From positions 124,001-188,000 of the forward strand of contig JANQQL010000009.1 in the NCBI GenBank assembly GCA_028289345.1: a DNA stretch of 64,000 nucleotides, in the 5' to 3' direction. The position numbers and the translations under genes were made by a program. Shown here in pieces: positions 1 to 8,826 of the stretch. The notes under the pieces are model-generated. The model was not told the origin of the DNA. It saw only the letters and a program-made list of their open reading frames with translations, and searched no databases. The stretch comes from Planctomycetota bacterium. GTDB lineage: Bacteria > Planctomycetota > B15-G4 > SIAN01. Positions within the stretch are counted from its first letter, which is position 1. Every line of letters begins with the position of its first letter.

Positions 1-490
1 GTTGTGCGGCGCTCCCGTTCCCGGAATCCCCCACCACCCAAAGCCGAAAGTCACGCGCCTCACCGGGCTTGGGCGAAGTGCGAAAGAAGTAGGACTCATC
101 TCCTCCGGCCAGGACTCTCTCACCATCCAACACTTGGTAGAAGTAGCGAGTGTCCGGCTCGAGCCCCTCCAAGGTGACTTCGTACTGGAAGCAGTTGTCG
201 GGAGCACTGTGCAGCGCTGGCTCGTCCGGACCGGCCAAGTCGAGATGAACCGCGAGGGCGCAACCTTCGATTCCGACCTCGTCGTCCCAATCCCCGAGCT
301 GCTCGCCGAACTGGACCAGCGGATCGATCTCCCCCTGAGTTCGCCACACGATGGTGATGGAGGAGGGTGTCGCCTGCTGGAGGTAGGGCTGGCGGAGCAA
401 TTCGATCGGCTCCGTGGCTCCCGAGGCGAGAACCCAGACTCCGAGAACGGCCAGGGCCGGGACGCCGGCGCGCCATTGGCAGCATTGCAT
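1..490 (-). CDS. Purple acid phosphatase-like metallophosphoesterase, N-terminal part
   Basis: Read directly on the minus strand: the frame opens at ATG 490 and stays open to base 1, so about 163 N-terminal residues are visible and the rest lies outside the window. A hydrophobic signal peptide (about residues 8-24) is followed by a fibronectin III-like domain of the type found in front of calcineurin-like phosphatases (RQPYLQQATPSSITIVWRT from about residue 33, then GLEPDTRYFYQV). The last visible residues, WVVGDSGNGS, fit the first metal-binding block (GDxG) of a metallophosphoesterase. An exported phosphoester hydrolase is therefore likely; substrate is unknown. A GGAGA lies about 14 bases before the ATG. 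The overlapping frames of both strands in this stretch are shadows. Family assignment is fairly firm, completeness cannot be judged. Confidence 0.75.
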   Translation of the reverse strand, partial: MQCCQWRAGVPALAVLGVWVLASGATEPIELLRQPYLQQATPSSITIVWRTQGEIDPLVQFGEQLGDWDDEVGIEGCALAVHLDLAGPDEPALHSAPDNCFQYEVTLEGLEPDTRYFYQVLDGERVLAGGDESYFFRTSPKPGEARDFRLWVVGDSGNGSAAQ

Positions 491-1150
491 AGTTAGGTTT
501 CCGATCTCTCCGGGGATCTCTGACGGCTCCCTTCGGTGCTTCCGAAAGGACCGGTGCTTCTCACAGAAACAGGGGACACGCCACCAAGGTTGGCGCCGCG
601 CTGCGCCACTCAGAGAAGTGCGGAAATTCGATCACCCCCCGCCGCTGTCGAGGAGCCCCTTCTCTGCAGCATTCAGTTTCTACGTAAACCATTTTCAGAG
701 AATGGCTTGGGATGGTCCCCACCCAATTCTGAGCGGGGTTCCACCATAGCAGCACGCAGTTTCAAATTCTCGGGAGGGGGGACCCTGGCCGAACAATCCC
801 TCCTCGACTTGTTGGCGGCGAATCCACCGATCTTGGCGGGAGCTCGCAGCAGGGAGGAAACTCCCCCCGCCTGGTGTGGGGAGAATCCGTTCTCGTCGAT
901 CTGAATCCGATCTATTTGGAGACGAGGAAACCGGAACCTCCGCCCCTCCCCATCGTACTCAGGGAGTTCGCCGCGTTCCTCGTTTCGGGGGACTGTCGAA
1001 CCCTGCCGCGGACTGACAGGTTTCTTACAATTCAGCGACCGAGATCTTTCGATTTCGCACAAGACAAAGCCTTACCAGCGCCGTAATTCCAATGTGCCTA
1101 CCGGCCGCCCCGCGCTGGTGGATCAGAGAACGGACCTATTCAGGAGGACC
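491..1150. other. Non-coding stretch between divergent genes
   Basis: This 660-base gap separates the phosphatase start (minus) from the CSTK-repeat gene (plus), so both promoters should lie here. Several short open frames occur on both strands but none has a convincing ribosome site or a recognisable protein. Bases about 795-880 contain a weak third copy of the intergenic repeat described at 43636 and 50331. No clear -35/-10 pair was picked out. Confidence 0.5.
795..880 (+). repeat. Possible third copy of the dispersed intergenic repeat
   Basis: The core CGAATCCACCGAT (bases about 820-832) is identical to the copy at 50331, and the preceding CCCTCCTCGACTTG matches its CCCTCTTCGTCCTTG with one small gap. 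Downstream, CTCCCC and GGGGAG can pair around a ten-base loop, in the place where the two better copies form a hairpin, although the primary sequence differs there. The match is partial, so this copy is tentative. Confidence 0.35.
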
Positions 1151-2653
1151 ATGATGAAGTTTTTCTTCGCTAGTGTCGTGATGGCAGTCACTGCCACGGC
1201 GGCCTTGGCGGGTGGCCAGGAATGCAAGTCCAAGGCCCAGCTCGCCAGCCAACAGTCGTGTAGCACGAAGGCTGCGGCCCAGTCTTGCAGCACCAAGGCC
1301 AGCGCCCAGTCCTGCAGCACCAAGGCTGCCGCCCAGTCGTGCAGCACCAAGGCCGCGGCCCAGTCCTGCGGCACCAAAGCCTCCGAGTCCTCCTGCAGCT
1401 CGAAGAAAGCCGAACTCGCGGCGTCCAGTGATTGCGGTGGCTGCCCGGTTGAAGCGGCCGGCAAGCTCACCAAGGCATTCTCCGAAGCAAGCACCAAGAT
1501 GGCCGGCATGTGCGACCAGTCCAAAGCTGCCATGGCCAAGTCCATGTCCTCCTGCAACGACTGCCCCATCGGCAAGCGCATGGCTCCGACTCTCGCTTAC
1601 CTCCAGCAAAGTGTCGGCAAGGTCCACGAGTTCAACACGGCCATGGCCGCGATGGACGTCGAAGTCGGCGACGAGATGAAGGAAATGCTCGACATGCGTG
1701 GCAAGGTCGTGGGCGCAATCCACGGCGTCCTCGCTTCCCACATGTCCTCCATGAGTGGCATGGCGCCGGAAGGCTGCAGCACGAAGGCTGCCGCTTCCGA
1801 GTGCAGCACGACCAAGGCCTCGGCCTCTGAGTGCAGCACCAAGGCTTCCGCGTCCAGCTGCAGCACGAAGGCTGCCGCTTCCGAATGCAGCACGACCAAG
1901 GCCTCGGCCTCCGAGTGCAGCACCAAGGCTTCCGCGTCCAGCTGCAGCACGAAGGCTGCCGCTTCTGAGTGCAGCACGACCAAGGCCTCGGCCTCCGAGT
2001 GCAGCACCAAGGCTGCCGCTTCTGAGTGCAGCACCAAGGCCACCGTGGCTTCGGCTCAGTCCTGCAGCACCAAGGCTGCTGCTTCCGAGTGCAGCACCAA
2101 GGCCACCGTCGCTTCGGCCCAGTCCTGCAGCACCAAGGCCGCCGCTTCCGAATGCAGCACCAAGGCTGCCGCTTCTGAGTGCAGCACGAAGGCCGCTCAG
2201 TCCTCCTGCTCCATCGCTGCCTCCAAGAAGGCCCAGTCCTGCTCCTCCGAGAAGGCCACGGTCGCGAAGTCCGGCTTCTGCACCCAGACCTTCGAGAAGG
2301 AAGCTGCCTCTCTGATCGCCATGGGTGGCGAGATGGCCACCTGCTGGAGCAAGGCTCCTTCCGAATACGCCTCTCTGTCCGACGACAGCCGCAAGGCCCT
2401 GGAAGCCTCCATGGGCGACATGATGGAGAAGAACCCGGCCATGCCGACCATCATGGCTGCCACCATGTACTACGCGGGTGCCCTGGAAAAGGCCGTCTCC
2501 ATCGACAAGAAGCTGATGGCGATGATGTCGGAGAACGGTGACTGCTGCTCTACCTTCAAGGCCTCTTGCGATCTCCTCGCCAAGGCCGCCGAGGTTGCTG
2601 CTGGCATGACCAAGGCCATGCCGAGCCCGGATTCGGCTCCCGCCGTTTACTGA
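1151..2653 (+). CDS. Secreted cysteine-rich CSTK-repeat protein
   Basis: No known family recognised. The start is ATG 1151, eight to nine bases after a perfect AGGAGG (1142-1147); the frame is open 57 bases further upstream but without a ribosome site. The 500-residue product has a signal peptide (residues 1-20, ending AALA), a first repeat block (about 37-85, nine-residue spacing, QSCSTKAAA type), a helical Met/Ala-rich domain (about 94-205) with CxxC-like pairs (CGGC, CNDC), a second block (209-366) with about fifteen CST(T)K units, and a C-terminal helical domain with further Cys (FCTQ, ATCW, CCST, SCD). The regular Cys and Lys suggest metal binding, disulfide cross-linking or a structural envelope role, but that is inference. 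A strong terminator follows at once, pointing to a monocistronic, perhaps highly expressed gene. Long frames in other phases here are artefacts of the repeat. Confidence 0.85.
   Translation: MMKFFFASVVMAVTATAALAGGQECKSKAQLASQQSCSTKAAAQSCSTKASAQSCSTKAAAQSCSTKAAAQSCGTKASESSCSSKKAELAASSDCGGCPVEAAGKLTKAFSEASTKMAGMCDQSKAAMAKSMSSCNDCPIGKRMAPTLAYLQQSVGKVHEFNTAMAAMDVEVGDEMKEMLDMRGKVVGAIHGVLASHMSSMSGMAPEGCSTKAAASECSTTKASASECSTKASASSCSTKAAASECSTTKASASECSTKASASSCSTKAAASECSTTKASASECSTKAAASECSTKATVASAQSCSTKAAASECSTKATVASAQSCSTKAAASECSTKAAASECSTKAAQSSCSIAASKKAQSCSSEKATVAKSGFCTQTFEKEAASLIAMGGEMATCWSKAPSEYASLSDDSRKALEASMGDMMEKNPAMPTIMAATMYYAGALEKAVSIDKKLMAMMSENGDCCSTFKASCDLLAKAAEVAAGMTKAMPSPDSAPAVY
1775..2026 (+). 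repeat. Three tandem 84-bp units inside the CSTK gene
   Basis: Residues 209-292 consist of three near-identical 28-residue units, each holding CSTK, CSTTK and CSTK. At DNA level the units are almost identical (differences such as GAG/GAA), which suggests recent duplication and possible copy-number variation by slippage or recombination. Shorter 27-bp units occur in the first block at about 1259-1370. Confidence 0.85.
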
Positions 2654-2676
2654 TCCTCCTGCTTCGCGCTTCTCGA

Positions 2677-2711
2677 CGGGCGGTGATCTTCGGATCACCG
2701 CCCGTTTTTTT
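2677..2711 (+). terminator. Strong intrinsic terminator of the CSTK gene
   Basis: A perfect 12-bp stem (2677-2688 with 2693-2704) closes on a C(TTCG)G tetraloop and is followed by seven T. It starts 24 bases after the stop codon of the CSTK gene. Confidence 0.95.
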
Positions 2712-2939
2712 GTGTCTGCGGAGGAACTCCTCGCTCCGAGGTCGTGAAAGTCAGGAATCCTTGCGGGAGTGTTTGACCGCCGCTCCCCCCACCCGATCGA
2801 CATCCGTTGCCCTCCCGAGCAACCCGAGCAACCACGAAGATCCAACAACTCGACCGGATGCTCTTGTGGCCGTTTCCGGCCCGCGACGGTCCGGCGAAGT
2901 CATTCCTCGAGGGACCCGTGGAACCACCGCGGTCGGCTC

Positions 2940-4244
2940 TCACTCCCGCGGCAGAATCCACGCAGCCGGGGCCAGCGACCTTGGAATGGAGGCCAAGTCC
3001 ACGGAGGAGTCGATCAATGGTCGAGGCTCGTGGTGATTCAACGAGCACTCGACGTTGGCCCGGACCTCGACGTCTCCAAGGCCCCGCTCTCGATAGCGCT
3101 GTGCCAAATGCAACGCGTACTGATGGATCATGTCCGGTCGATCGCTCATTTTGCTGACTTGCCGGGCCGTCAAGTCACCCCGGGGATCCACCAGCCAGAC
3201 CTTTCCCGTTTCCTTGTGAGTGACGAGAAAGGTCGCCCGGGAGTGCTTGCTGCGCAGCTTCATGTGCCAGGAGAAGCAATGCCCTTCCTCAGTCCAATGG
3301 ACGCTGCCCGGATACAAGAAGTGTCGCAACGGAACGAGAATCTGAACGGCCACGTAGACGATGATCGCGGCCGCCGTGAACCGCCGCATCGCCCCCGAAG
3401 TCGGGATCGGAACCCGGAACGTTGGCAGCCGACTCCACCATCGCCGCGGCCAGCCCGGCTCGAAGAAGATCGTGGTCGCGGCCAGCGCGAGCCAAGGAAA
3501 GATCCCAATGCCGAAGATCGAAGCATTGGTGAGATGAAAGAACACCAGAAACCCAAACGTAATCTTGCGTGAGCGCCGCCACAGCAACAACGGCCACGCC
3601 AACAGATCCAGCATCAGCCCCCCGTAGCTGAACACCCAGGGAGTCACCCCGCTTCCCAGGACCGGACCAATCCACGGGAGATCCTCGCGCTTGGCCAGCC
3701 ACATTTTGAGCGGCTGCGCTTGAAGCCAGTCGGCATTCATCTTGGCGATGCCCGCAAAGAAGTACACCAGTCCAAGCTGAGTGCGCAGCAGCCAGATCGA
3801 CCACCGCGGAACGGCCTGGTGTCCCACGCGGCCAAGAGCCAACGCTCGATTCGCGGGAATCCAGCACAGCAAAAAAGCGAACAGGATCACCAAATAGAAG
3901 TGATTCAGGTAGCGGGCCTTCTCGATGAGAAACAGGTGCGAGAAGCCCAGGAAGAACAGAATGGCGCTCCCGCGGTACCACAGGCCCAAGGCCAAGAACG
4001 TGGCCACGAGCGCGAGCACGACCAACTCGATCGACATCCAAGGCTCCGGGAGAGCCGGAACCCACCCAAAGCCGAAGAATTTGAAGTGGAAGCGACCAGA
4101 CTGCCAGTGCTTCCCGATCCATCCATCGGCCAGCAGGCGCAGCATGTCCCAGGCGAGGATCGCGCCGAAAGAAACGCGAAAGAACACCAGGGACCACGGG
4201 GCAACAGGATCGAAAAGAAACGCGGCGCGCCCGCGACTGGTCAC
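2940..4244 (-). CDS. HTTM-domain membrane protein (vitamin K-dependent carboxylase-like)
   Basis: 434 residues from GTG 4244, whose GTGA overlaps the TGA of the upstream lipoprotein gene, so the two are translationally coupled. The first 300 residues hold several membrane helices with HTTM signatures: EKARYLNHFYLV, VYFFAGIAKMNADWL and FGIGIFPWLALAA. These are shared with vitamin K-dependent gamma-carboxylase homologues, which sit in the membrane; bacterial members have no settled function. A soluble C-terminal part of about 130 residues contains HCFSWHMKLRSK, also typical of the family. An in-frame extension to 4406 exists but runs through the preceding gene and is not needed. No terminator is seen between its stop and the CSTK terminator, which faces the other way. 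Family confident, activity unknown. Confidence 0.85.
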   Translation of the reverse strand: MTSRGRAAFLFDPVAPWSLVFFRVSFGAILAWDMLRLLADGWIGKHWQSGRFHFKFFGFGWVPALPEPWMSIELVVLALVATFLALGLWYRGSAILFFLGFSHLFLIEKARYLNHFYLVILFAFLLCWIPANRALALGRVGHQAVPRWSIWLLRTQLGLVYFFAGIAKMNADWLQAQPLKMWLAKREDLPWIGPVLGSGVTPWVFSYGGLMLDLLAWPLLLWRRSRKITFGFLVFFHLTNASIFGIGIFPWLALAATTIFFEPGWPRRWWSRLPTFRVPIPTSGAMRRFTAAAIIVYVAVQILVPLRHFLYPGSVHWTEEGHCFSWHMKLRSKHSRATFLVTHKETGKVWLVDPRGDLTARQVSKMSDRPDMIHQYALHLAQRYRERGLGDVEVRANVECSLNHHEPRPLIDSSVDLASIPRSLAPAAWILPRE

Positions 4245-4909
4245 CGAGGAAGGTCTCCCGGCACCTCCTGCTGTCCCTCGTCCTTTGCCTGGTGCTCCAC
4301 GACCGCGAGCTGCATGGTGTTCTCGATCTGCCGCAGCTGACCAAATCGGTCGAAGACGAACAGGACCATTGCGCCCTCGGCCCGCTCCTCGTGACCCGGC
4401 CACCACTGCTGATAGCTGACCACCATCGAGTCTGAGGAGACGCGGATTCCCTCGAAGCGAAGCGACCCCGCTTCCGGGGGAAGTCGGAGCAGGGGATCAT
4501 TGGATTGGAGCAGGCGTTCGGTGAACGATTGAATCTCGACATCCCCGTACTCCCCGGGGCCGAGAATTCCGAACAGCGAGACCCCGCGAATGTCTGCCAC
4601 CCGCCGAACCGGATGAGCACCCTCCCCCTGAGAGGGCTCGATCCGATAGTCCCGCAACACGTAGCTTTCCGGATCGCCGGCCGCGTTCCCCAGAGTTGAG
4701 GAGGTGACGATGATCACGTCGTCATCATCATCGTCATCGCAACGGTCGTCATCGTCGTCGTCGTCGTCATCCGAGATGCCGACGTCATCATCGTCATCGC
4801 AGTTGTTGCGATAGGAACAACCGCCGCCCAAGACGACGGTCAAACCACCCAACAGTAGCGACCCCAGGATCAAGCGCGTCAGTCCGCGCTGAGCGACCAG
4901 TTCAAACAC
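4241..4909 (-). CDS. Lipoprotein with poly-aspartate runs
   Basis: Unknown function. I chose GTG 4909 because GAGAGG lies six bases upstream and because it places a proper lipoprotein signal at the N terminus (LILGSLLLGGLTVVLGGGC, lipid-modified Cys about residue 31). The frame is open to GTG 4996. Directly after the Cys the protein has three runs of Asp (5, 9 and 7 residues) spaced by CDDDDD-like breaks, encoded by a GAC/GAT microsatellite at about 4710-4800. The remaining 160 residues form an unrecognised domain (ESYVLRDYRIEPSQGEG, QQWWPGHEERAEGAMVLFVF). The acidic stretch could bind calcium or act as a spacer, by analogy only. The stop overlaps the start of the HTTM gene (GTGA), so the pair probably acts together in the envelope. 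Confidence 0.7.
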   Translation of the reverse strand: MFELVAQRGLTRLILGSLLLGGLTVVLGGGCSYRNNCDDDDDVGISDDDDDDDDDRCDDDDDDDVIIVTSSTLGNAAGDPESYVLRDYRIEPSQGEGAHPVRRVADIRGVSLFGILGPGEYGDVEIQSFTERLLQSNDPLLRLPPEAGSLRFEGIRVSSDSMVVSYQQWWPGHEERAEGAMVLFVFDRFGQLRQIENTMQLAVVEHQAKDEGQQEVPGDLPR

Positions 4910-5096
4910 AAACAACCTCTCGTGAGTTCCTTCTTTCGGAAAGCCGAGAATAGCAGTTCGTGGTCGAGGCAACAGGTCATCGTCCAAGCCGCCCACTCAC
5001 ACAACGTGGAGCGGTTGTCGCTCGCCAATTCTCGAATGTCGAATCGACCGATGGGGACGCAACTCGAAGCCGCACTCTGGGAAGGTCGGAACCCGA

Positions 5097-6341
5097 CTAC
5101 TTCTTCTTGCCAAGCCGAATCTGCACCGTCTTGAGAATCTTGGCCAAGCCTTGTTCCACCACCCGCGTGTCCGGATGTCGAAGGATCAAGTACCCCTCTC
5201 CTTCGTAGCTACTGGCCTGAGGTTGTCCTTCTCGGGGGACCTTGGCCTCGACAATGACATCACCGAGTTCCCGACGAACTTCTTCCAAACCGACGATCTC
5301 CTGGACCGGTCCTTTTCCTTGACCGCGGAGGAACACCGAACCACAGGCGTAACTTCGCTGAGGAACGTCGAACGAGTCGTCGATCATCAGCTTGGCCCAC
5401 GCCCGGTAGAAGTCGATGTCGTGGGCGTAGGAGATCAAAGTGGTGAACTGAGCTCCGGGCGGTCGCGCACCGACTTCAGAAATCGCGACACTTCCGTCGG
5501 GTCGCAGGAACCACTCCATGTGGCTCAGACCGGTCTCCATGCCGAGTACATCCAGGGCACGGAAGCCCGCGTTCTGAATCGCCTGATATTCGGGCCGGTC
5601 GAGTTCCCTCGGCAACACCACGCACCATTGAATCCAAGGGGATTCCATCACTTCCAGCGGCGTCGGGTAGTAGCGTGACACTGAGTACCACACAGGGCGT
5701 CCGCCGATGCACACCGAGTCGAAAGAGTGCTCTTCTCCGGTCATGAACTCTTCCAGCAACAACGGGCTCTTGCTACTGGGCGGGCAGCGTTTCAAGTACT
5801 GCTTCATCTGGTCGACGTCATCGAGCCGGAAGGTGTCCTTGGCGGCCGCTCCCGCGGGGGGCTTCACGACAACCGGGAACCCCACGTCTTCCAAGAATGC
5901 ATGGACCGCCTCACTGCTGGTGACCGAGCGATGTCGAGCGCAGGGAATGTCCGCATTCTGAAGAATGGACTTCATGCGCCCCTTGTCGCGGAAGTTCGCG
6001 GCAACCTCTTCTCCCAGCCCAGGAATCTGGAACCGGTCCCGCACGACCCCGAGCGGCACCTGCAGCTGTTCCAAGGTGCCCAGGAGTCGGTCCACGGCCC
6101 CCAGGTCTCGAGCGATCTCGCGCACCCCGTTGGCAATCTGCTGGGGGTCCAGGCCATCTTTGACCTGACTGTAGGACGCGAGCTTCCGCCGCAACGCAAC
6201 CGGAAGCTTCTGGGGTGGCTCCTGGCTGATCACCCCGAGCCGAACGTTCGGCGTGTCGGCGGCCGCTTTCACGAAGCGCATGGTGGCTTCCATGAAGAAG
6301 GGAGCAACGAAGACCACTCGAGGCGCGTGGGCATGGACCAT
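5097..6341 (-). CDS. ATP-grasp domain ligase
   Basis: 414 residues from ATG 6341. The middle and C-terminal parts carry ATP-grasp features: a lysine strand FPVVVKP, the adenine-contact segment PLLLEEFMTGEEHSFD, and a metal/phosphate block SHMEWFLRPDGSVAISEVGARPPG. The N-terminal about 110 residues resemble the Rossmann-like entry domain of carboxylate-amine ligases of the carbamoyl-phosphate-synthase/dapdiamide type. Such enzymes activate a carboxylate as acyl phosphate and couple it to an amine; the substrates here are unknown. It is divergent from, and clearly paralogous to, the next gene (shared DKxxMKxxLxxAxxPCAR, EEFxxGxE, HMEWF, RPPG). The 231-base space between their starts should hold both promoters. 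The pair may make a peptide-like metabolite or modify a protein tail. Confidence 0.85.
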   Translation of the reverse strand: MVHAHAPRVVFVAPFFMEATMRFVKAAADTPNVRLGVISQEPPQKLPVALRRKLASYSQVKDGLDPQQIANGVREIARDLGAVDRLLGTLEQLQVPLGVVRDRFQIPGLGEEVAANFRDKGRMKSILQNADIPCARHRSVTSSEAVHAFLEDVGFPVVVKPPAGAAAKDTFRLDDVDQMKQYLKRCPPSSKSPLLLEEFMTGEEHSFDSVCIGGRPVWYSVSRYYPTPLEVMESPWIQWCVVLPRELDRPEYQAIQNAGFRALDVLGMETGLSHMEWFLRPDGSVAISEVGARPPGAQFTTLISYAHDIDFYRAWAKLMIDDSFDVPQRSYACGSVFLRGQGKGPVQEIVGLEEVRRELGDVIVEAKVPREGQPQASSYEGEGYLILRHPDTRVVEQGLAKILKTVQIRLGKKK

Positions 6342-6572
6342 GAGAGTTGCCTTTTCCGGCCGGATCGATCCTGGTCATCGCTCCGTGTCGAGCGATCGCG
6401 CTGCTAGCATAACTCCCCTGCCGAGGCGGAAAAGATCCGGTCTGCGCGGACTCTTCCGGGCAGTCACCCTCGGGGAGGGCCGGTCCTCCTGACGGCAGCT
6501 CGGGGAACGGGTACCATCGCTCTCGGGTTCGGACTTCTCCGAACCAGGCTGGCGGGGAAAGGAACTCTTCTG

Positions 6573-7793
6573 ATGCACGTTCTCTTCATCGAACCGTCGT
6601 TCCCGTACAACCAGAGAAAGTTCGTGCACGGTCTGCGACAGATTGGTGCGCGAATCACCGGAATCGGGGAGGCTCCCCGGGAGCAACTCACCTCCGATCT
6701 TCGGGAAGCTCTGTACGGATACGAACAGGTCCCCTCGGTCACCCACAAAGGTTCCTTGTACGAGACCGTTCGCCGCATTCAGGAGCGGGAGTGGGTGGAT
6801 CGCCTGGAAGCCACGGTGGAAGCTCACATTCTCCCGGCGGCCGAAGTTCGTGAGAGCTGCTCGATTCCAGGAACTTCCACGAAGACCGCGTTCCTTTGCC
6901 GCGACAAACCGGCGATGAAAGAAGTGCTGCGCGACGCCGGGGTCCCGTGCGCTCGCTCGACCGGCGCGACCTCGGCCGAGCAGGTGCGCGAGTTCGCCAA
7001 AGAAGTGGATTTCCCGATCATCCTGAAACCGCGCGATGCCGCGGGCGCCTCGGGCACCATTCGCGCCGGCGATGCCGACGAATTGGAACACGCGATTCGC
7101 ACCTCGGGAGTCGACCGCGGCCTCCCGGTTGCCGTCGAAGAGTTCGTGGAAGGTCACGAAGGCTTCTACGACACCCTTTGCATCAACGGCAACATCGTCC
7201 ACGACTTCGCCTGCCATTACTTCCCCAACGTGTTGGAGGCGATGCGTGAACGCTGGATCTCTCCCCAGATCATCACCACCAATCGGTTGAGTGACGAAAC
7301 CTACAACGAAGTCAAGGAGATGGGTCGGCGGGTCATTGAAGTCTTGGGCATTGAAACTTCCGCGACCCACATGGAGTGGTTCTTTGGCCCCAAGGGCTTG
7401 AAGTTCTCCGAGATTGGCTGCCGACCCCCGGGAATCGGCGCCTGGGATCTGTACTGCGAAGCGAACGAGTTCGACCTCTACAAGGATTGGGCGAGTGCCG
7501 TCTGTCACGGCGAAGTCATCCAGTCTCTCTCCCGGCGCTACTGCACCGGCATCATCAACCTACGTCCGGAACGGGACGGCACCATCTCTCACTACGAACG
7601 CTGGGAAGAATTCCAGCAGCAGTTCCCGGACAACATCATCGACTACCACTTCCCGCCACCGGGGAGCCAAACCCAAGGCGTCGAAGCCGGCTACATGGCG
7701 AACGCCTGGATTCGACTGCGTGATCCCAACTACGACCGCCTGCGCGAGCTGATGAACATGGTCGGAGAGAAGGTGCGCGTCCGGGTTCGCTAA
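6573..7793 (+). CDS. ATP-grasp domain ligase (paralogue of the divergent neighbour)
   Basis: 406 residues from ATG 6573, preceded by AAGGAAC eight bases upstream. Domain order matches the neighbour: an N-terminal entry domain (MHVLFIEPSFPYNQRKFV), then ATP-grasp with DKPAMKEVLRDAGVPCARS, the lysine strand FPIILKPRDAAGASG, the hinge VAVEEFVEGHEGFYD, and the metal-binding segment THMEWFFGPKGLKFSEIG followed by CRPPG. The glycine-rich loop after KP (DAAGASGT) is better conserved here than in the neighbour (PAGAAAKDT). Both should be cytoplasmic. The divergent head-to-head layout suggests co-regulation. No further biosynthetic gene lies next to the pair, so the product cannot be named. Confidence 0.85.
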   Translation: MHVLFIEPSFPYNQRKFVHGLRQIGARITGIGEAPREQLTSDLREALYGYEQVPSVTHKGSLYETVRRIQEREWVDRLEATVEAHILPAAEVRESCSIPGTSTKTAFLCRDKPAMKEVLRDAGVPCARSTGATSAEQVREFAKEVDFPIILKPRDAAGASGTIRAGDADELEHAIRTSGVDRGLPVAVEEFVEGHEGFYDTLCINGNIVHDFACHYFPNVLEAMRERWISPQIITTNRLSDETYNEVKEMGRRVIEVLGIETSATHMEWFFGPKGLKFSEIGCRPPGIGAWDLYCEANEFDLYKDWASAVCHGEVIQSLSRRYCTGIINLRPERDGTISHYERWEEFQQQFPDNIIDYHFPPPGSQTQGVEAGYMANAWIRLRDPNYDRLRELMNMVGEKVRVRVR

Positions 7794-7871
7794 CGAGTCG
7801 CCGAATCTCGCGATCCCCCGAAATCGGCTCTCCTTTGAACCGCTCGATTTGAGACACGAAGCGGCTCCGCC

Positions 7872-8792
7872 TCACTCCAGGGTGACGACGTCGATGGCCC
7901 AGCAGCGGTCCATGCTGTTGAAGACGCCGCTGATCACCGCGACGCTGCCGCCGGGCGCCATGGGCATGTCCACGAACACGGGCTGCGGGGGATCGATGGC
8001 CGGCAAGGGAGCCATCCAAAGCGGCGTGAAGCCGCCGGCGCCCAGCATCCAGGCGCCCCAGGTTCCGTTGAGCTTGGTGCCAATGGTGAAGCCCATTTGG
8101 AGCTCGGCACCGTCATAGGCCAAAGCGACGGTGCTGGTACAAGTCGCGTCCCCGCCGCGGAGGCGCAAAGCGATCGGACTCCCGAAGTCCACGTCGGTGA
8201 AATCCCCGTCGAAGACGCTCATTGCGTTGGACAGCCCCGAAGAAGGAACCCGATAGATGGCGCTCCAGTGGTTGCTGTCTCCGGAATCGGTTCCGACGTA
8301 ATAGGTCACTCCGGCGGACAGCTTGATGGGCGGAACATCCGCCGAAGCCCAGTTGACGGTGAAGGGCTCTCCCAGGCGAATCGGTCCTCCGGTCAGTGGG
8401 TTGTCGATGTCCGGAATCCCGGAAGCATTGGGGTAGATGCTTACCTGGAAGGTTTCCGGAGTCCCATCGATGTACCAACCATCCAGGTCGATTCCGCAGA
8501 TCATCACGTCTTGGGCGAAGACAATCGGCTGGTAGATCTCAATGCGCTCCGCACCCGGCCGTCCCACCGTGCCGCCGGAGTTGGTGGCCGTGGCATCTCC
8601 CGAGTCGAAGACGAAGTCGCCACAAGTTGGGCTTCCTTCGAAATCGGACGAATCCGATCTCGCGGGAGCTGTGGGACCAACGTCCGTCCGCACCAGCGTG
8701 GTCGTGGCCCGGTCGTCGGGCACTTGCAGAGAACCGTGGGGAGCCAGCTGGCTCACCGCGAGGAGGCTTGTCAGGAAGAACGATGCAATCAT
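7872..8792 (-). CDS. Secreted protein of unknown function
   Basis: 306 residues from ATG 8792, with GGAG nine bases upstream. A signal peptide (residues 1-16) is followed by a beta-rich sequence with two repeatedly planctomycete-like segments: an N-terminal domain (CGDFVFDSGDATATNSGG, IDGTPETFQVSIYPNASG) and a C-terminal part (FTIGTKLNGTWGAWMLGAGG). Two Cys pairs (about residues 57/97 and near 185/300) could form disulfides, fitting an exported location. I recognise no catalytic motif. It lies downstream of the tricorn gene on the same strand but is separated by 110 bases with a GC-rich hairpin, so it may have its own promoter. Confidence 0.7.
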   Translation of the reverse strand: MIASFFLTSLLAVSQLAPHGSLQVPDDRATTTLVRTDVGPTAPARSDSSDFEGSPTCGDFVFDSGDATATNSGGTVGRPGAERIEIYQPIVFAQDVMICGIDLDGWYIDGTPETFQVSIYPNASGIPDIDNPLTGGPIRLGEPFTVNWASADVPPIKLSAGVTYYVGTDSGDSNHWSAIYRVPSSGLSNAMSVFDGDFTDVDFGSPIALRLRGGDATCTSTVALAYDGAELQMGFTIGTKLNGTWGAWMLGAGGFTPLWMAPLPAIDPPQPVFVDMPMAPGGSVAVISGVFNSMDRCWAIDVVTLE

Positions 8793-8826
8793 GGCGACAC
8801 TCCGGGATTCCAGAATCAGGAGGGTT

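Noticed and set aside
1136..2848. A 570-codon minus-strand open frame opposite the CSTK gene
   Set aside because: Its Gly/Leu/Arg repeat is the reverse of the CSTK codons, it lacks a ribosome site, and it crosses the terminator at 2677-2711.
4710..4800. The GAC/GAT trinucleotide stretch as a CRISPR or regulatory repeat
   Set aside because: It is in frame inside the lipoprotein and simply encodes Asp runs.
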